A DNA stretch of 64,000 nt from UBA5336 sp038522375 (GTDB lineage: Bacteria; Pseudomonadota; Alphaproteobacteria; Caulobacterales; Hyphomonadaceae): NCBI GenBank assembly GCA_038522375.1, contig JBCBKE010000002.1, positions 1 to 64,000 of the forward strand, read 5' to 3'. A program made the translations under genes and the position numbers. Shown piece by piece: positions 23,681 to 33,340 of the stretch (its first letter is position 1; each line of letters opens with the position of its first letter). A model generated the notes under the pieces. It saw only the letters and a list, made by a program, of their open reading frames with translations, was not told the DNA's origin and ran no database searches.

Positions 23681-25867
23681 ATGCGATCGATACGATCAAC
23701 CTGGCTGGCCGGGATAGCTGCACTATCGCTGGCCGCTTGTGGCGGACAGTCTGAAGACATCGCCGAGGATATCACAGCCGCGCTGGAAGAGGACACGGTC
23801 GCCGAAGCGCCATTTGCTGCGGTGGATACCGACCGCATCAAGACCGCAAGCGCCGGCGCGGAATGGCTGACCTATGGCGGCACCTATGACGAACAGCGTC
23901 ATTCAAGCCTCCAGAAGATCAACACAGAGACGGTCAGCCAACTCGGCGTGGCGTGGACCTATGACCTCGCCACGGCCCGTGGGGTGGAAAGCACGCCCAT
24001 CGTCGTTGACGAGACGATGTACGTCACATCCGCCTGGTCAATTGTCTATGCGCTGGATCCTGTGACGGGCGCGGAAAAGTGGGTCTATGATCCGGGCGCA
24101 GACAAGGCAGTGGGCGTCAAGGCCTGCTGCGATGTCGTGAACAGGGGCGTGGCGGTTTACGATGGCAAGATATTTGTCGGCGTCATCGACGGCCGGCTTG
24201 AGGCTCTGGATGCGAAGACTGGAGAGCCGGTCTGGTCCACGGTGACGGTCGATCAATCGAAACCCTACACAATTACCGGCGCCCCGCGCGTTGTGGACGG
24301 CCTAGTCTATATTGGAAATGGCGGCGCTGAATTAGGTGTCAGGGGGTACATATCGGCCTATGACGCCAATACCGGCAAGCTGGTCTGGCGCTTCTATACG
24401 ACGCCCAATCCCAACAAACAGGCCGATGGTGCAGCGTCTGACGCAGTTTTTGAAACAATGGCCAATGACACGTGGGGCGACGACGGCGCATGGGTCACCG
24501 ATGGCGGCGGTGGCACCGTATGGGACTCGTTCGTATTTGATGACGTGACCGGCAACCTGATCTTTGGCGTCGGAAACGGCTCTCCCTGGAACCACGAGAT
24601 CCGCGATCCAACCGGTGGCGACAATGTCTTCCTGTCCTCGATTGTCGCGGTTGATGCGAAGACCGGCGCGTACAAGTGGCACTTCCAGACCACGCCCGGT
24701 GACAATTGGGACTACACGGCAACGCAAACCATCATCCTCGCCGACCTCCCGATGGGAGAAGAGGGAGCGAACCGCCGCGTCGCGATGCAGGCCCCAAAGA
24801 ACGGCTTCTTCTATGTGCTCGATGCGGCAACGGGAGAATTCATTTCCGGGGAGGCTTTTGTACCCATCAACTGGGCAACGGGCCTCGATGAGAACGGACG
24901 CCCAATCGAAGCGCCCGAAGCCCGCTCGAACGATCCTGCGTTCATCCAGTCCCCAGGGCCCCTGGGCGCACACAACTGGCACCCGATGGCCTTCAATCCG
25001 GACCTCAATCTCGCTTACATCCCAGCACAGGAAATCCCGCGCGCCTATGTCGGAAATGCCTCTGGCAATACCGGTCGGCTGAACTGGAACACCGGCTTCG
25101 ACTTTGCCGCAGGCACTCCGGTCGAGTTCCCACCCGGCACCATCAAAGCCTTGCGCTCGACCCTCAAGGGGCGCTTGCTGGCATGGGACCCGATTGCCCA
25201 GGAAGCGCGTTGGACCGTTGAACACGAAAACGCCTGGAATGGAGGCGTGCTATCGACCGCGGGTGGTCTTGTCTTCCAGGGCAAGCTGACGGGCGAATTC
25301 GCGGCCTATGACGCGGCCAGTGGCGAAAAGCTCTGGACCTACGATCTGAAGTCAGGGGGGGCATCAGGGCCGGGCACCTTCGAAATCGATGGTCAGCAAT
25401 ACGTCACGATTACCACAGGCTGGGGCTCTGCCTACGGCCTGGCAGCGGGCCTTGCCTATGAAGAACCGGTCCCGCCGGCCGTGGGGAAGGTGATCACCTT
25501 CAAACTCGGGGGCAACGCCCTGATCGCAGATGTCGATATCCCGATGATCGAGCGCATCCCTGCCACGGCAGAGTTTGGCGATGCGGAAATGATCCAGGCC
25601 GGCCTGGTCCACTACCAGAACAACTGTGCGGTTTGCCATGGAGACCTGGCAATCAGCTCCGGCGTCCTGCCAGACCTCCGATGGTCAGCGATCGCGGGCG
25701 ATGCGGCGAGTTGGAAGAGTGTGGTGACCGACGGGACCCTCGCGTCCAATGGCATGGTCGCCTTCGACAACGTGCTGAGCGAAGAAGATGTGGAAGCCGT
25801 CCGCGCCTACGTCATCAAGCAGGCTCACCTGGAAATGGATGCCGATGTCGCCGGCGGCCAACCCTAG
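23681..25867 (+). CDS. PQQ- and haem c-dependent alcohol dehydrogenase (quinohaemoprotein), lipoprotein
   Basis: A 728-residue protein. ATG 23681 follows GGAGG nine bases upstream and opens a lipoprotein signal (LAGIAALSLAAC, Cys20). The PQQ propeller shows W-L-T-Y-G-G-T-Y, the adjacent Cys pair in VGVKACCDVVNRGVAVYDGK, and WHFQTTPGDNWDYTATQT. The C-terminal cytochrome c domain has CAVCHGD (near residue 648) and its own distal region. It should oxidise alcohols in the periplasm and pass electrons to a cytochrome c. The exact alcohol is not readable. A strong terminator follows. Confidence 0.92.
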   Translation: MRSIRSTWLAGIAALSLAACGGQSEDIAEDITAALEEDTVAEAPFAAVDTDRIKTASAGAEWLTYGGTYDEQRHSSLQKINTETVSQLGVAWTYDLATARGVESTPIVVDETMYVTSAWSIVYALDPVTGAEKWVYDPGADKAVGVKACCDVVNRGVAVYDGKIFVGVIDGRLEALDAKTGEPVWSTVTVDQSKPYTITGAPRVVDGLVYIGNGGAELGVRGYISAYDANTGKLVWRFYTTPNPNKQADGAASDAVFETMANDTWGDDGAWVTDGGGGTVWDSFVFDDVTGNLIFGVGNGSPWNHEIRDPTGGDNVFLSSIVAVDAKTGAYKWHFQTTPGDNWDYTATQTIILADLPMGEEGANRRVAMQAPKNGFFYVLDAATGEFISGEAFVPINWATGLDENGRPIEAPEARSNDPAFIQSPGPLGAHNWHPMAFNPDLNLAYIPAQEIPRAYVGNASGNTGRLNWNTGFDFAAGTPVEFPPGTIKALRSTLKGRLLAWDPIAQEARWTVEHENAWNGGVLSTAGGLVFQGKLTGEFAAYDAASGEKLWTYDLKSGGASGPGTFEIDGQQYVTITTGWGSAYGLAAGLAYEEPVPPAVGKVITFKLGGNALIADVDIPMIERIPATAEFGDAEMIQAGLVHYQNNCAVCHGDLAISSGVLPDLRWSAIAGDAASWKSVVTDGTLASNGMVAFDNVLSEEDVEAVRAYVIKQAHLEMDADVAGGQP

Positions 25868-25894
25868 CCGGCCGGTCCAACTTCCATAACGGGC

Positions 25895-25926
25895 AAAGGG
25901 CACCTCACAGGGTGCCCTTTTTCTTT
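25895..25926 (+). terminator. intrinsic terminator after the PQQ dehydrogenase
   Basis: AAAGGGCACC (25895-25904) pairs with GGTGCCCTTT (25911-25920) across a six-base loop and is followed by TTCTTT. The 10-bp stem with a T-rich tail is a classic rho-independent terminator. Confidence 0.9.
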
Positions 25927-25997
25927 ATGGGTGATGGAATTGGCCTTATGTTAGGCCGTGCTAGTTTCTCGAATGTCCGTAAGGAAAAACGACCCCC

Positions 25998-26534
25998 ATG
26001 CACATAATCGGCATCATCATCGCCATCGTATCGGCAATACTCCTTTGGCAATGGCGAGCGCGCCGGGCGGCAGAGGCAGCGCGGGAACTCGGCAATATGG
26101 TGCAGACGGCCGCCAACCTGCCGCGCCGCCTGGCCTTCAAACGCCAGTCCGGGAAAAGCGGTTTGAAACTGGTCGATGATCCACGGGAAGCCGCAGCGGT
26201 CATGATGATGGAAATCGCGCGCGCCGACGGTGAAACGTCAGCCGAAGCGAAATCGGTGATGCGGGACATCATGGTGGACGAGTTCGAGGTTGAAACCGAT
26301 GATGCCGATGCACTGCTCACCCATGCTGGTTTCCTGCTGAGGAATGCACCAGTTGCTCACGCGGTCATTGATCGGATGGCCCAGTACGTTCTCGAAGCGC
26401 CTGGCATCGGGCCGAAGGAGATAGTCGATTTGGACGGCATGCTGGTGGCGGTGACAGAAGCAGACGGCCCCCCATCGGCAGAGCAACTCTCGCTGTTGCA
26501 GGTTTTCCGCAACCGAACGGGCGTGCAAACCTGA
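25998..26534 (+). CDS. membrane-anchored TerB-like protein
   Basis: A 178-residue protein with an N-terminal transmembrane segment (MHIIGIIIAIVSAILLWQW). The remainder, about residues 60-170, is helical and matches the TerB-like pattern: AAAVMMMEIARADGETSAEA, acidic D-G-E, and later LVAVTEADGPPS. TerB-like domains bind metal ions and sit in varied membrane complexes; a tellurite role should not be assumed. The rhodanese gene follows three bases after the stop. Confidence 0.75.
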   Translation: MHIIGIIIAIVSAILLWQWRARRAAEAARELGNMVQTAANLPRRLAFKRQSGKSGLKLVDDPREAAAVMMMEIARADGETSAEAKSVMRDIMVDEFEVETDDADALLTHAGFLLRNAPVAHAVIDRMAQYVLEAPGIGPKEIVDLDGMLVAVTEADGPPSAEQLSLLQVFRNRTGVQT

Positions 26535-26537
26535 AGC

Positions 26538-27080
26538 ATGGTTCGGTGGGCTGTCTACACCGTGGTATTGGCATTCGCATTCGTCGTGCCGGGTGTAGAA
26601 GCTGGCCCCGAACGCCTGGCAGACATCGACACTAAACTTCGCCGCCAATACCCCGGTCTCGATCACATCGACGCCGAAAGCCTGGCGGCCAAACTTTCAG
26701 CCGGCGCGCCAGTGCTCCTCCTCGACGCCCGCAGCCAGCGCGAATTCGATGCAGGCCATCTCCCGGGCGCGATCCGCGTCTCACCAAGGGCGGTCTCGCG
26801 CGCCGTAATCGCGCTTGTCGGGAACCGGGCCAGAGGTGCAGAGATTGTCATATATTGTTCGGTGGGGGTCCGCAGCGCACGGCTCGCCAACAGGATCGAA
26901 AGCACTTTGACAAGGGCTGGCGCAACCCGCGTCGCAAACCTCGAAGGCGGCATCTTCAACTGGCATAATAACGGACGTCCGATCATGACCACCGACGGGG
27001 CGACCGACACGGTGCACCCCTACAACCGAGCCTGGGGGCAAATGCTGCGCGCACCTGTCAAAGTCGGCGACGAAGGCTGA
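26538..27080 (+). CDS. periplasmic rhodanese-like protein
   Basis: A 180-residue protein with a signal peptide (VVLAFAFVVPGVEAGP). The rhodanese domain spans about residues 45-150: LLDARSQREFDAGHLPGAIR, then the active-site loop YCSVGVRSARLANR with the catalytic Cys, and LEGGIFNWHNNGRP. It may carry sulfur or act as a small oxidoreductase. It is coupled with the TerB-like gene and convergent with ccoS 21 bases away. Confidence 0.85.
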   Translation: MVRWAVYTVVLAFAFVVPGVEAGPERLADIDTKLRRQYPGLDHIDAESLAAKLSAGAPVLLLDARSQREFDAGHLPGAIRVSPRAVSRAVIALVGNRARGAEIVIYCSVGVRSARLANRIESTLTRAGATRVANLEGGIFNWHNNGRPIMTTDGATDTVHPYNRAWGQMLRAPVKVGDEG

Positions 27081-27101
27081 ACCCAACGCAGTGCAAGGCG
27101 C

Positions 27102-27251
27102 TTATAGCGGCTTGTCCTCGTCAATCAGGATCCTATTGGCCGCTCCTTCCGGGTCATCGAACTGCCCCGAGCGGATCGACCAGATAAAAGCCGCCAGACC
27201 TGAGAGGCCAAGGACCAGGGCAACGGGGATGAGATAGGCAATGATCTCCAT
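27102..27251 (-). CDS. ccoS: cbb3 oxidase maturation protein CcoS
   Basis: A 49-residue protein read from ATG 27251, five bases after the ccoI stop. One membrane span (MEIIAYLIPVALVLGLSGLA) is followed by FIWSIRSGQFDDPEGAANRI, the CcoS signature W-X-X-X-X-G-Q-F-D-D-X-X-X-X-A-X-R-I-L. CcoS is needed for insertion of haem and copper cofactors into CcoN. Last gene of the ccoNOQPGHIS run. Confidence 0.95.
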   Translation of the reverse strand: MEIIAYLIPVALVLGLSGLAAFIWSIRSGQFDDPEGAANRILIDEDKPL

Positions 27252-27256
27252 GGACT

Positions 27257-29488
27257 TTACGTGGTGGCCGGCCCCTGCAGTCGCAAGGCGTTCAGGGTGA
27301 CGATCAACGACGAGGCAGACATGGCGATAGCTGCGATCAGTGGGGTCACATGACCTGTCACAGCAATCGGCACGGCGATCAGGTTGTAAGCTGCCGCCAG
27401 GCCAAAGTTCTGTACCATAATCGTTCGCGTGCGCCGGGCCGTATCGACGACCTGGACAATCGCCTCCAGCCCGCCGGAGTACACCGCATCACTTGCCGAC
27501 TGGGTCACATCCATTGCGCCACCAGGCGCCAGAGAGGCATGGGCGAGCGCCAGGGCGCCTACATCGTTGAGGCCATCACCCACCATGAGGGTGGTCTTCC
27601 CGTCTGCCCGCAGACTTTCCAACCGATCGACCTTGTCGCTGGGGGTAACCGCCGCCTGCCAACGGTCGACGCCGAGTTTGGCGGCGGCCTCGGCAACCGC
27701 GTCGTTCCGGTCGCCTGACAGGATTTCGACACCCAGCCCACGGCGCCGCAGCGCCACAAGGGTGTCCCCGGCTTCTGCTCGAAGACTGTCTTCGAACCCG
27801 ATGGGTTCGGGCGCCGCGCCTGTGCCATCATCGAACCAGATCGTCGGCTTACCGCTATAGGGATTGTCGGCAGCGTTTTCGCTCAGCCCGACCCATTCTG
27901 CTGATCCCAGCCTGCAGGCGCGTCCTTCGATCGCACCCTCAACACCCAACCCCTTGTGTTCACGGATATCGGCAGCGATTGGGCCCGCGCCAACCACTGC
28001 AACCAGCGCCCTCGACAGGGGGTGGTGGCTCCCCCGAGCCAACTGTGCGGCGCTTGAGAGCAGGGCCTCGTCCCCGTTCCGACGTATCAGCGTCGGCGTG
28101 CCGAGGGTCAGTGTCCCGGTCTTGTCGCAGACGATATGGTCAACCGACGCAAGGCGTTCGAGGGCGTCGCCCGACTTCAAGTAGACACCCGCTTTGAAAA
28201 GGCGGCCTGCAGCCACAACCTGCACGACAGGGGCGGCCAGTGCCAAGGCACAGGGACAGGTAATGATCAGCGTCGATACCGCCACCATGACGGCCTCGGG
28301 CACGCTTGCCCCGATCACCAGCCAGCCGATGAACGCCAGCGCGGCGGTGGTGTGAACGAAGGGGACATACCAGGCAACAGCCTTGTCCGCGATACGGCGA
28401 AAGGCAGACCGGCGCTGTTCACCTGCTTCCAGCATGTCGGCCATGTCGGCCAACAGCGAATCCGATGCCGCTCGGTCCACACGGGCGATGAGTGGATGGG
28501 TCAGATTGATCGATCCAGCTTTAAGGGCGCGGCCGGGAAGGGCTTGTTGCGGCAAGCTCTCACCCGTCACAAGGCTCTCATCGACCTCGCTCTCGCCATC
28601 AAGGATGGTGACATCAAGCACGGCCCGTTCGCCTGGCGCAATCTGAATGCGGTCGCCCGGGGCAATATCGTCAACGCGCACGGCGTGGGCGATACCGTCA
28701 GCCCCCAGTCGCGTGACTGACCGGCTGCGCATCGCCGCAAGTTGCTCGGCGGCGGTATGCGCCCGACGCCGCAGGCGGGCGTCAAGGAACCGGCCAATCA
28801 ACAGGAAGAAGAGCAACATGACCACGGCGTCGAAGTAGGCGTGCTCGCCGCCCCTGACGGTTTCGACGACGCTGACCACGAAAGCGAGCGATATCGCCAG
28901 CGAGATGGGTACGTCCATGTTGGCGTGGCCGCGTTTCAGCACTGACCAGGCGGACTGAAAGAAGTGCCGGCCAGAAAACAGAACAACCGGTAGCGCAATC
29001 GCACCGGATATCGCATGCATGGCCTGGCGCGTGGCTTCCCCCATTTCGCCATGCCCGGCCCAGACAGAGACCGACAGCAGCATGATATTCGCCATCGCGA
29101 ACCCTGCCACTCCCATGGCCACCAGGAGGCTGCGCTCTTCCTTTGCCCGGTCGTCGGCCGCCTCTCCGGTGGACCAGATTCCAACGCCATAGCCGAGGTC
29201 CATCAGCCTGCCCACAAGTGCAGAGGCCGGTGCATCCCCGCGCCAGGCAAGTCGCAATTGTCCGGTGGTGAGGTTCAAACGCGCTTCTTCGACCCCCGGC
29301 ACGGCCCCGAGAGTTCGTTCGATCTTGCCGAGGCACCCGGCACACTTTGCGCCCCGAACCAGCAGGTCAAGCCGGTTTAGATTGCCCTCTCGCCGGACAA
29401 AAACCGACGGATCAAATTGGTTGGCCGGTATTTCGACAGGTGCCGAAAGCCCGGAAGGGCAACCCGAAGAGGCCGTCAGATCGGTCAT
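27257..29488 (-). CDS. ccoI: copper-transporting P1B-type ATPase CcoI/FixI
   Basis: A 743-residue ATPase supplying copper for CcoN. It has an N-terminal heavy-metal domain with GAKCAGC (Cys49, Cys52), the transmembrane metal motif ITCPCALALAAP, the phosphorylation site CDKTGTLTLGTP, and MVGDGLNDVGALALA. Two extra N-terminal Cys (SSGCPSG) are visible. ATG 29488 overlaps the ccoH stop (ATGA). Position between ccoH and ccoS identifies it as the oxidase-assembly exporter (CtpA/FixI type), not a detoxification CopA. Confidence 0.95.
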   Translation of the reverse strand: MTDLTASSGCPSGLSAPVEIPANQFDPSVFVRREGNLNRLDLLVRGAKCAGCLGKIERTLGAVPGVEEARLNLTTGQLRLAWRGDAPASALVGRLMDLGYGVGIWSTGEAADDRAKEERSLLVAMGVAGFAMANIMLLSVSVWAGHGEMGEATRQAMHAISGAIALPVVLFSGRHFFQSAWSVLKRGHANMDVPISLAISLAFVVSVVETVRGGEHAYFDAVVMLLFFLLIGRFLDARLRRRAHTAAEQLAAMRSRSVTRLGADGIAHAVRVDDIAPGDRIQIAPGERAVLDVTILDGESEVDESLVTGESLPQQALPGRALKAGSINLTHPLIARVDRAASDSLLADMADMLEAGEQRRSAFRRIADKAVAWYVPFVHTTAALAFIGWLVIGASVPEAVMVAVSTLIITCPCALALAAPVVQVVAAGRLFKAGVYLKSGDALERLASVDHIVCDKTGTLTLGTPTLIRRNGDEALLSSAAQLARGSHHPLSRALVAVVGAGPIAADIREHKGLGVEGAIEGRACRLGSAEWVGLSENAADNPYSGKPTIWFDDGTGAAPEPIGFEDSLRAEAGDTLVALRRRGLGVEILSGDRNDAVAEAAAKLGVDRWQAAVTPSDKVDRLESLRADGKTTLMVGDGLNDVGALALAHASLAPGGAMDVTQSASDAVYSGGLEAIVQVVDTARRTRTIMVQNFGLAAAYNLIAVPIAVTGHVTPLIAAIAMSASSLIVTLNALRLQGPATT

Positions 29489-30027
29489 GGAACATACAGC
29501 GTCTTGCCGGCGACGAAGATCGGCTGGACCATCGGATCCGAAGCCGCGTCCGCATGCTCATAGGCCCGCACGGTCAACGCCCATTCACCGGCCTCAAGCG
29601 GCTGATCGAGGGCGGCCAGATAGGCGCCTGCCCCATCGCCGCTGAATACGAGATCAACGTCTCCTGAGCGCGTGACCTTGCGTCGAAGCTCGCCCGTCAC
29701 GATCAGGCCACTCACCGGTGCGCCGGCCCGATCCGCCAGTTCCAGAACAACACCGCTGCTCGCAACGCCGATGCCGGCACGCCACCCCATGTCTGCCTGC
29801 CGCGCGCGCTGTTCGAGCGTATCGCCGTAAGAAAGGCCCTGCAGGTAGGACTTCTTGACGTCCTCGCCGGGGAAACTTGTGATTGCCGAATAGAGAAAGA
29901 CGCCGTTCACCGCAAAGATCACCCCGAAAAACGCCAGGAACATCAGGAGCACCTGCCAGCCCCGAAGCTGTCGGGGGTCTCGGGTCGATGGAGCGCCGGG
30001 GGTCATGGGATCTGCAAGCTGGGCCAT
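29485..30027 (-). CDS. ccoH: FixH/CcoH cbb3 assembly protein
   Basis: A 180-residue FixH-family protein with one N-terminal membrane anchor (GWQVLLMFLAFFGVIFAVNG) and a periplasmic beta-domain. FixH signatures are NGVFLYSAITSFPGEDVKKS, YLQGLSYGDTL and the later GEWALTVRAYE. CcoH associates with the assembling oxidase. Its stop overlaps ccoI by four bases, and ccoG lies 17 bases upstream. Confidence 0.93.
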   Translation of the reverse strand: MAQLADPMTPGAPSTRDPRQLRGWQVLLMFLAFFGVIFAVNGVFLYSAITSFPGEDVKKSYLQGLSYGDTLEQRARQADMGWRAGIGVASSGVVLELADRAGAPVSGLIVTGELRRKVTRSGDVDLVFSGDGAGAYLAALDQPLEAGEWALTVRAYEHADAASDPMVQPIFVAGKTLYVP

Positions 30028-30044
30028 GGTCTGGGGTCCTTGTC

Positions 30045-31508
30045 TTAGTCGGGAGCCTGGAAAGGCACACGATTTGTGTGGGCTTCCCCGCTAGCGGGAT
30101 CAATGACCGTCACGCTCAGCGGGGATCCGCGGCTCGCGGCCTCTTCGGGCACGCGAACCAACATACGATACCGGTCCACTCCGAAAGCGGCGACGGGCAA
30201 GCGCACCTCGCTCAAACTATCGTCCTCGATACCGATTACGGAGAACACTGCGCCGGGCATGCCAGAGAGGCTCACATCAAGGGTCCGTGAGGTACTATCC
30301 TTGTTGACCAGTTTCAGCGTGTACCCGTTCTGTATTGATCCATCGCTCATGCGGACAAAGGCCGGGCCACGATCCTTCAGGAGATTGACTTCGAATGTCG
30401 CCTTGGTTGACAACCCATAGAGCATCAGACTGCCAATGGCGGCGATAAGCGTCGCGTACAGCACGGTCCGCGCACGGAACAGTCGGAACTTGTAGGGCTG
30501 ACCCGTTTCACGGGCCTCGATAGCACCATCGGTGTCATAGGCAATCAGCCCCTTGGGACGGTCAATCCGCACCATGATCTCGTTGCACGCGTCGACGCAA
30601 AGTGCGCAGTGGATGCATTCGAGTTGCGGTCCGTCCCGGATATCGATCCCGACGGGGCAGACTTGCACGCACTGCTTGCAGTCGATGCAGTCGCCGCGCC
30701 CCTCCCAGCTCTCGCCCTTGTGGTGGGGACCGCGCGGCTCGCCGCGATCGTAGCGATAGGTGACGTTAAGGGCATGTTCGTCCGTCAGCGCGCCCTGGAT
30801 CCGGGGCCAGGGACACATATAGGTGCATAGCTGCTCGCGCATGATGCCCGCCAGGGCGTAGGTCGTGAAGGTGAGAATGCCGGCAAACCAGTAGGCCGAC
30901 AGCGGCGCCTCCCCGGTGAACCAGCCGCGCGCCACGGTAGGCGCATCGTGCCAGTAAAGGATGAAGGCGCCGCCAGTCCAGAAGGCGATCACCAGCCACA
31001 CCGTGTGCTTGCCGAGTTTCCGCCATAGCTTGTTGAAGCTCATGGGCGCGTTGTCCAGACGCATGCGGGCGGCGCGGTCGCCTTCAAAGGCGCGCTCAAC
31101 CCAGATATAAAGGTCGGTCCAGACGGTTTGCGGGCAGGCATACCCGCACCACACGCGGCCAAGGACGGAGGTCACCAGAAACAGGCCAAGCGCCGCCATG
31201 ATCATGAGGCCCGCCAGGAAGTGAATGTCCTGGGGCCATATCTCGATGAAGAAGAAGTAGAATTTCTCGCTGGCGAAATCAGCGAGGACGGCCTGGTCCG
31301 GGATGCCTGCACCCCGCTCCCAGCGGATCCAGGGCAGGCCATAGTAGACGATCAAGGCGATCACCATCACCGCCCATTTCACCGAGCGAAAGGTGCCATG
31401 CGCGAGCTTGGGATAGATCTGCGCCCGCTTGGCGTAGAGGTCCTGGGGCGGCGGTGGGACAGGTTTTTGCTGCCGCCGCCGCTCAATATCGAGAGTGACC
31501 TGGGCCAC
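30045..31508 (-). CDS. ccoG: CcoG/RdxA/FixG cupric reductase, polyferredoxin
   Basis: A 487-residue protein with about five transmembrane segments and two 4Fe-4S ferredoxin clusters: CIDCKQCVQVCPVGIDIRDG and CIHCALCVDACNEIMVRIDR. GYACPQTVWTD and MCPWPRIQGAL near the membrane part are CcoG signatures. A C-terminal Ig-like domain follows. CcoG reduces Cu(II) to Cu(I) for cbb3 copper-B assembly. Its start (31508) is five bases after the ccoP stop. Confidence 0.95.
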   Translation of the reverse strand: MAQVTLDIERRRQQKPVPPPPQDLYAKRAQIYPKLAHGTFRSVKWAVMVIALIVYYGLPWIRWERGAGIPDQAVLADFASEKFYFFFIEIWPQDIHFLAGLMIMAALGLFLVTSVLGRVWCGYACPQTVWTDLYIWVERAFEGDRAARMRLDNAPMSFNKLWRKLGKHTVWLVIAFWTGGAFILYWHDAPTVARGWFTGEAPLSAYWFAGILTFTTYALAGIMREQLCTYMCPWPRIQGALTDEHALNVTYRYDRGEPRGPHHKGESWEGRGDCIDCKQCVQVCPVGIDIRDGPQLECIHCALCVDACNEIMVRIDRPKGLIAYDTDGAIEARETGQPYKFRLFRARTVLYATLIAAIGSLMLYGLSTKATFEVNLLKDRGPAFVRMSDGSIQNGYTLKLVNKDSTSRTLDVSLSGMPGAVFSVIGIEDDSLSEVRLPVAAFGVDRYRMLVRVPEEAASRGSPLSVTVIDPASGEAHTNRVPFQAPD

Positions 31509-31513
31509 CGGCC

Positions 31514-32395
31514 TTACTCCCCCCCGCCAAGGGTGTGCACATAGACAGCGAGCGCCTTGATCGTGGCATCGTCAAGACGCCCTTCCCACGCCGGCATGTG
31601 CGAGTTCCTGGCATTGTAGATCGTGTTGTAGATATCGGTTTCCGAAGACCCATAGAGCCACTCGGCATCGGTGAGGTTCGGCGCACCCTGACTGCGGTCA
31701 CCGAGCCCTTCGGCACCGTGGCAGGCCGCACACTGAACGGTGTAAAGCTCATCCACGCGCGCCGCCGCCGCGGGGTCGCCTTCCAACCCACCAAGCAGCA
31801 TGACTTTCTGGACCAGGTCGTCGATCTGTCCGTCGTCGAGCATGCCCATCCTGCCAAAGGCCGGCATGGCGGAGAACCGCGTTTCGAGATCGGCTTCGTG
31901 CCGGATACCGTGGCGCAGGGTGTATTCGATGCCATCCAGCGTGCCGTCCCACAGCCAGACATCATCGACCAGAGCGGGATAACCCTTCACGCCAACCCCA
32001 CCGGTGCCGTGGCAGGTCGCGCAATTGTCACCGAAGGCGCTTTCGCCCATGGCCAGCGCGAACTGCTGGAGGTCCCGGTCGGTTTCGATCTCCTGCAGCG
32101 ACGCGGTCAGCAATGAAGCGCCTGCCTCGGCGCGCTCGGCGCGCATCTCGGCGACTTCCGCAGCCACGTTCGCCCGGTCGGAATGCCCCCGGAGGCCGGG
32201 CGTGTTGGAGCCGCCGGGAAGTCCTGGAATGGCGGGCATGAAGACCATGTAGACAATCGCCCAGGCAATGGTCGCGTACCAGATGATGAGCCACCAGCGC
32301 GGCAGGGGATTGTTCAACTCCCGGATACCGTCCCACTCATGGCCTGTGGTCTCAATGCCGCTGTGTTCGTCAACGGGTTTGTCATGCTCGCTCAT
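31514..32395 (-). CDS. ccoP: cbb3 oxidase dihaem cytochrome c subunit CcoP
   Basis: A 293-residue membrane-anchored dihaem cytochrome. ATG 32395 is chosen because it begins MSEHDKPVDEHSGIETTGHE and then the conserved WDGIRELNNPLPRWW. An anchor (LIIWYATIAWAIVYMVF) follows, with haem sites NCATCHG (about 125-129) and QCAACHG (about 222-226). It passes electrons to CcoO/CcoN. It overlaps ccoQ by 14 bases. Confidence 0.96.
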   Translation of the reverse strand: MSEHDKPVDEHSGIETTGHEWDGIRELNNPLPRWWLIIWYATIAWAIVYMVFMPAIPGLPGGSNTPGLRGHSDRANVAAEVAEMRAERAEAGASLLTASLQEIETDRDLQQFALAMGESAFGDNCATCHGTGGVGVKGYPALVDDVWLWDGTLDGIEYTLRHGIRHEADLETRFSAMPAFGRMGMLDDGQIDDLVQKVMLLGGLEGDPAAAARVDELYTVQCAACHGAEGLGDRSQGAPNLTDAEWLYGSSETDIYNTIYNARNSHMPAWEGRLDDATIKALAVYVHTLGGGE

Positions 32396-32549
32396 CGGAG
32401 GGCTCCTCATCGCTGAGAGGGAGGTGGGCAGCCGCATCGAACTTGGATTGGTTGCGCGGCCAAAGGGCGTAGACCAGGGCGCCGGCAAACATGAGGACGA
32501 AGTAGACCAGTCCCCCTGTTTGAGCGAAGCTGGAGAAGAACTCATACAT
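32382..32549 (-). CDS. ccoQ: cbb3 oxidase small subunit CcoQ
   Basis: A 55-residue protein from ATG 32549. It reads MYEFFSSFAQTGGLVYFVLM, a single membrane span, then ALVYALWPRNQSKFDAAAHL and an acidic tail. The W-P-X-N-X-X-X-F-D-A-A-A motif is the CcoQ/FixQ signature. It stabilises CcoP in the complex. It lies between ccoO and ccoP and overlaps ccoP by 14 bases. Confidence 0.96.
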   Translation of the reverse strand: MYEFFSSFAQTGGLVYFVLMFAGALVYALWPRNQSKFDAAAHLPLSDEEPSDERA

Positions 32550-32563
32550 GTCTGTGGCCTCCC

Positions 32564-33331
32564 CTAGCGCCGGTTCTCGAGATCGTCGGCCTCATAGACC
32601 GAGAAATCGACCAGCGTTCCGATCATGTTGAGATACGCGACGATAGCGTCCATCTCTGTCAGCTCGTCAGGGTTGCCGTCGAAGTCCCGGGCAGTGACGG
32701 TCCCTTCCCGGCCAGAGGCCTCATTATAGGCGGCCATCAGGCCGTCGAAGGCGTCAAAGTCTGCATCGGGATTGGCCTGGGCCACCAGGTGGGCCTCGGC
32801 ATTCTCGATCATGTCGTCGGTGTAGGGAACGCCGACTGCATGGTGGGTCTTCATGGCGTCGCCAATGGTTGCGTAGTTGAGCTTGTTATCGAGCAGGAAC
32901 GCATAGGGCGGCATGATCGACTCGGGCACCAGGGACCTGGGGTCCTTCAGGTGATCAACCTGCCATTCGATGGAGTACTTGCCGCCAACCCGGGCGAGGT
33001 CCGGCCCCGTCCGTTTCGATCCCCACTGGAAGGGGTGATCGTACATGCTTTCCGCGGCGAGCGAGTAGTGACCATACCGCTCCACCTCATCGCGCAGGGG
33101 CCGAACCATCTGCGAGTGGCAGACATAACAACCCTCGCGGATGTAGATGTCCCGGCCCGCCAGCTCCAGCGGCGTGTAAGGCCGCATGCCTTCAACCTCT
33201 TCGATCGTGTTGTCGAGGTAGAAGAGGGGCAGCATCTGGATGATCCCACCGATGGAGACCGTGATCAGAATGCCAACGGTGAGCAGCAGGGAGTGGCGTT
33301 CCAGCAGCCCGTGATTGTTCATCAATCCCAT
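32564..33331 (-). CDS. ccoO: cbb3 oxidase monohaem cytochrome c subunit CcoO
   Basis: A 255-residue subunit with an N-terminal anchor (LLLTVGILITVSIGGIIQ). The haem c site is EGCYVCHSQMVRPLRDEVER (Cys68, Cys71, His72), and PFQWGSKRTGPDLARVGGKY is diagnostic for CcoO. The distal Met is likely in PESIMPPYAF. It lies nine bases after ccoN. Confidence 0.96.
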   Translation of the reverse strand: MGLMNNHGLLERHSLLLTVGILITVSIGGIIQMLPLFYLDNTIEEVEGMRPYTPLELAGRDIYIREGCYVCHSQMVRPLRDEVERYGHYSLAAESMYDHPFQWGSKRTGPDLARVGGKYSIEWQVDHLKDPRSLVPESIMPPYAFLLDNKLNYATIGDAMKTHHAVGVPYTDDMIENAEAHLVAQANPDADFDAFDGLMAAYNEASGREGTVTARDFDGNPDELTEMDAIVAYLNMIGTLVDFSVYEADDLENRR

Positions 33332-33340
33332 GGGAGCCTC

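Noticed and set aside
25998..26534. Calling the TerB-like gene a tellurite resistance gene.
   Set aside because: Only the domain is present, without terC/terD/terZ neighbours; the domain is widespread in unrelated roles.
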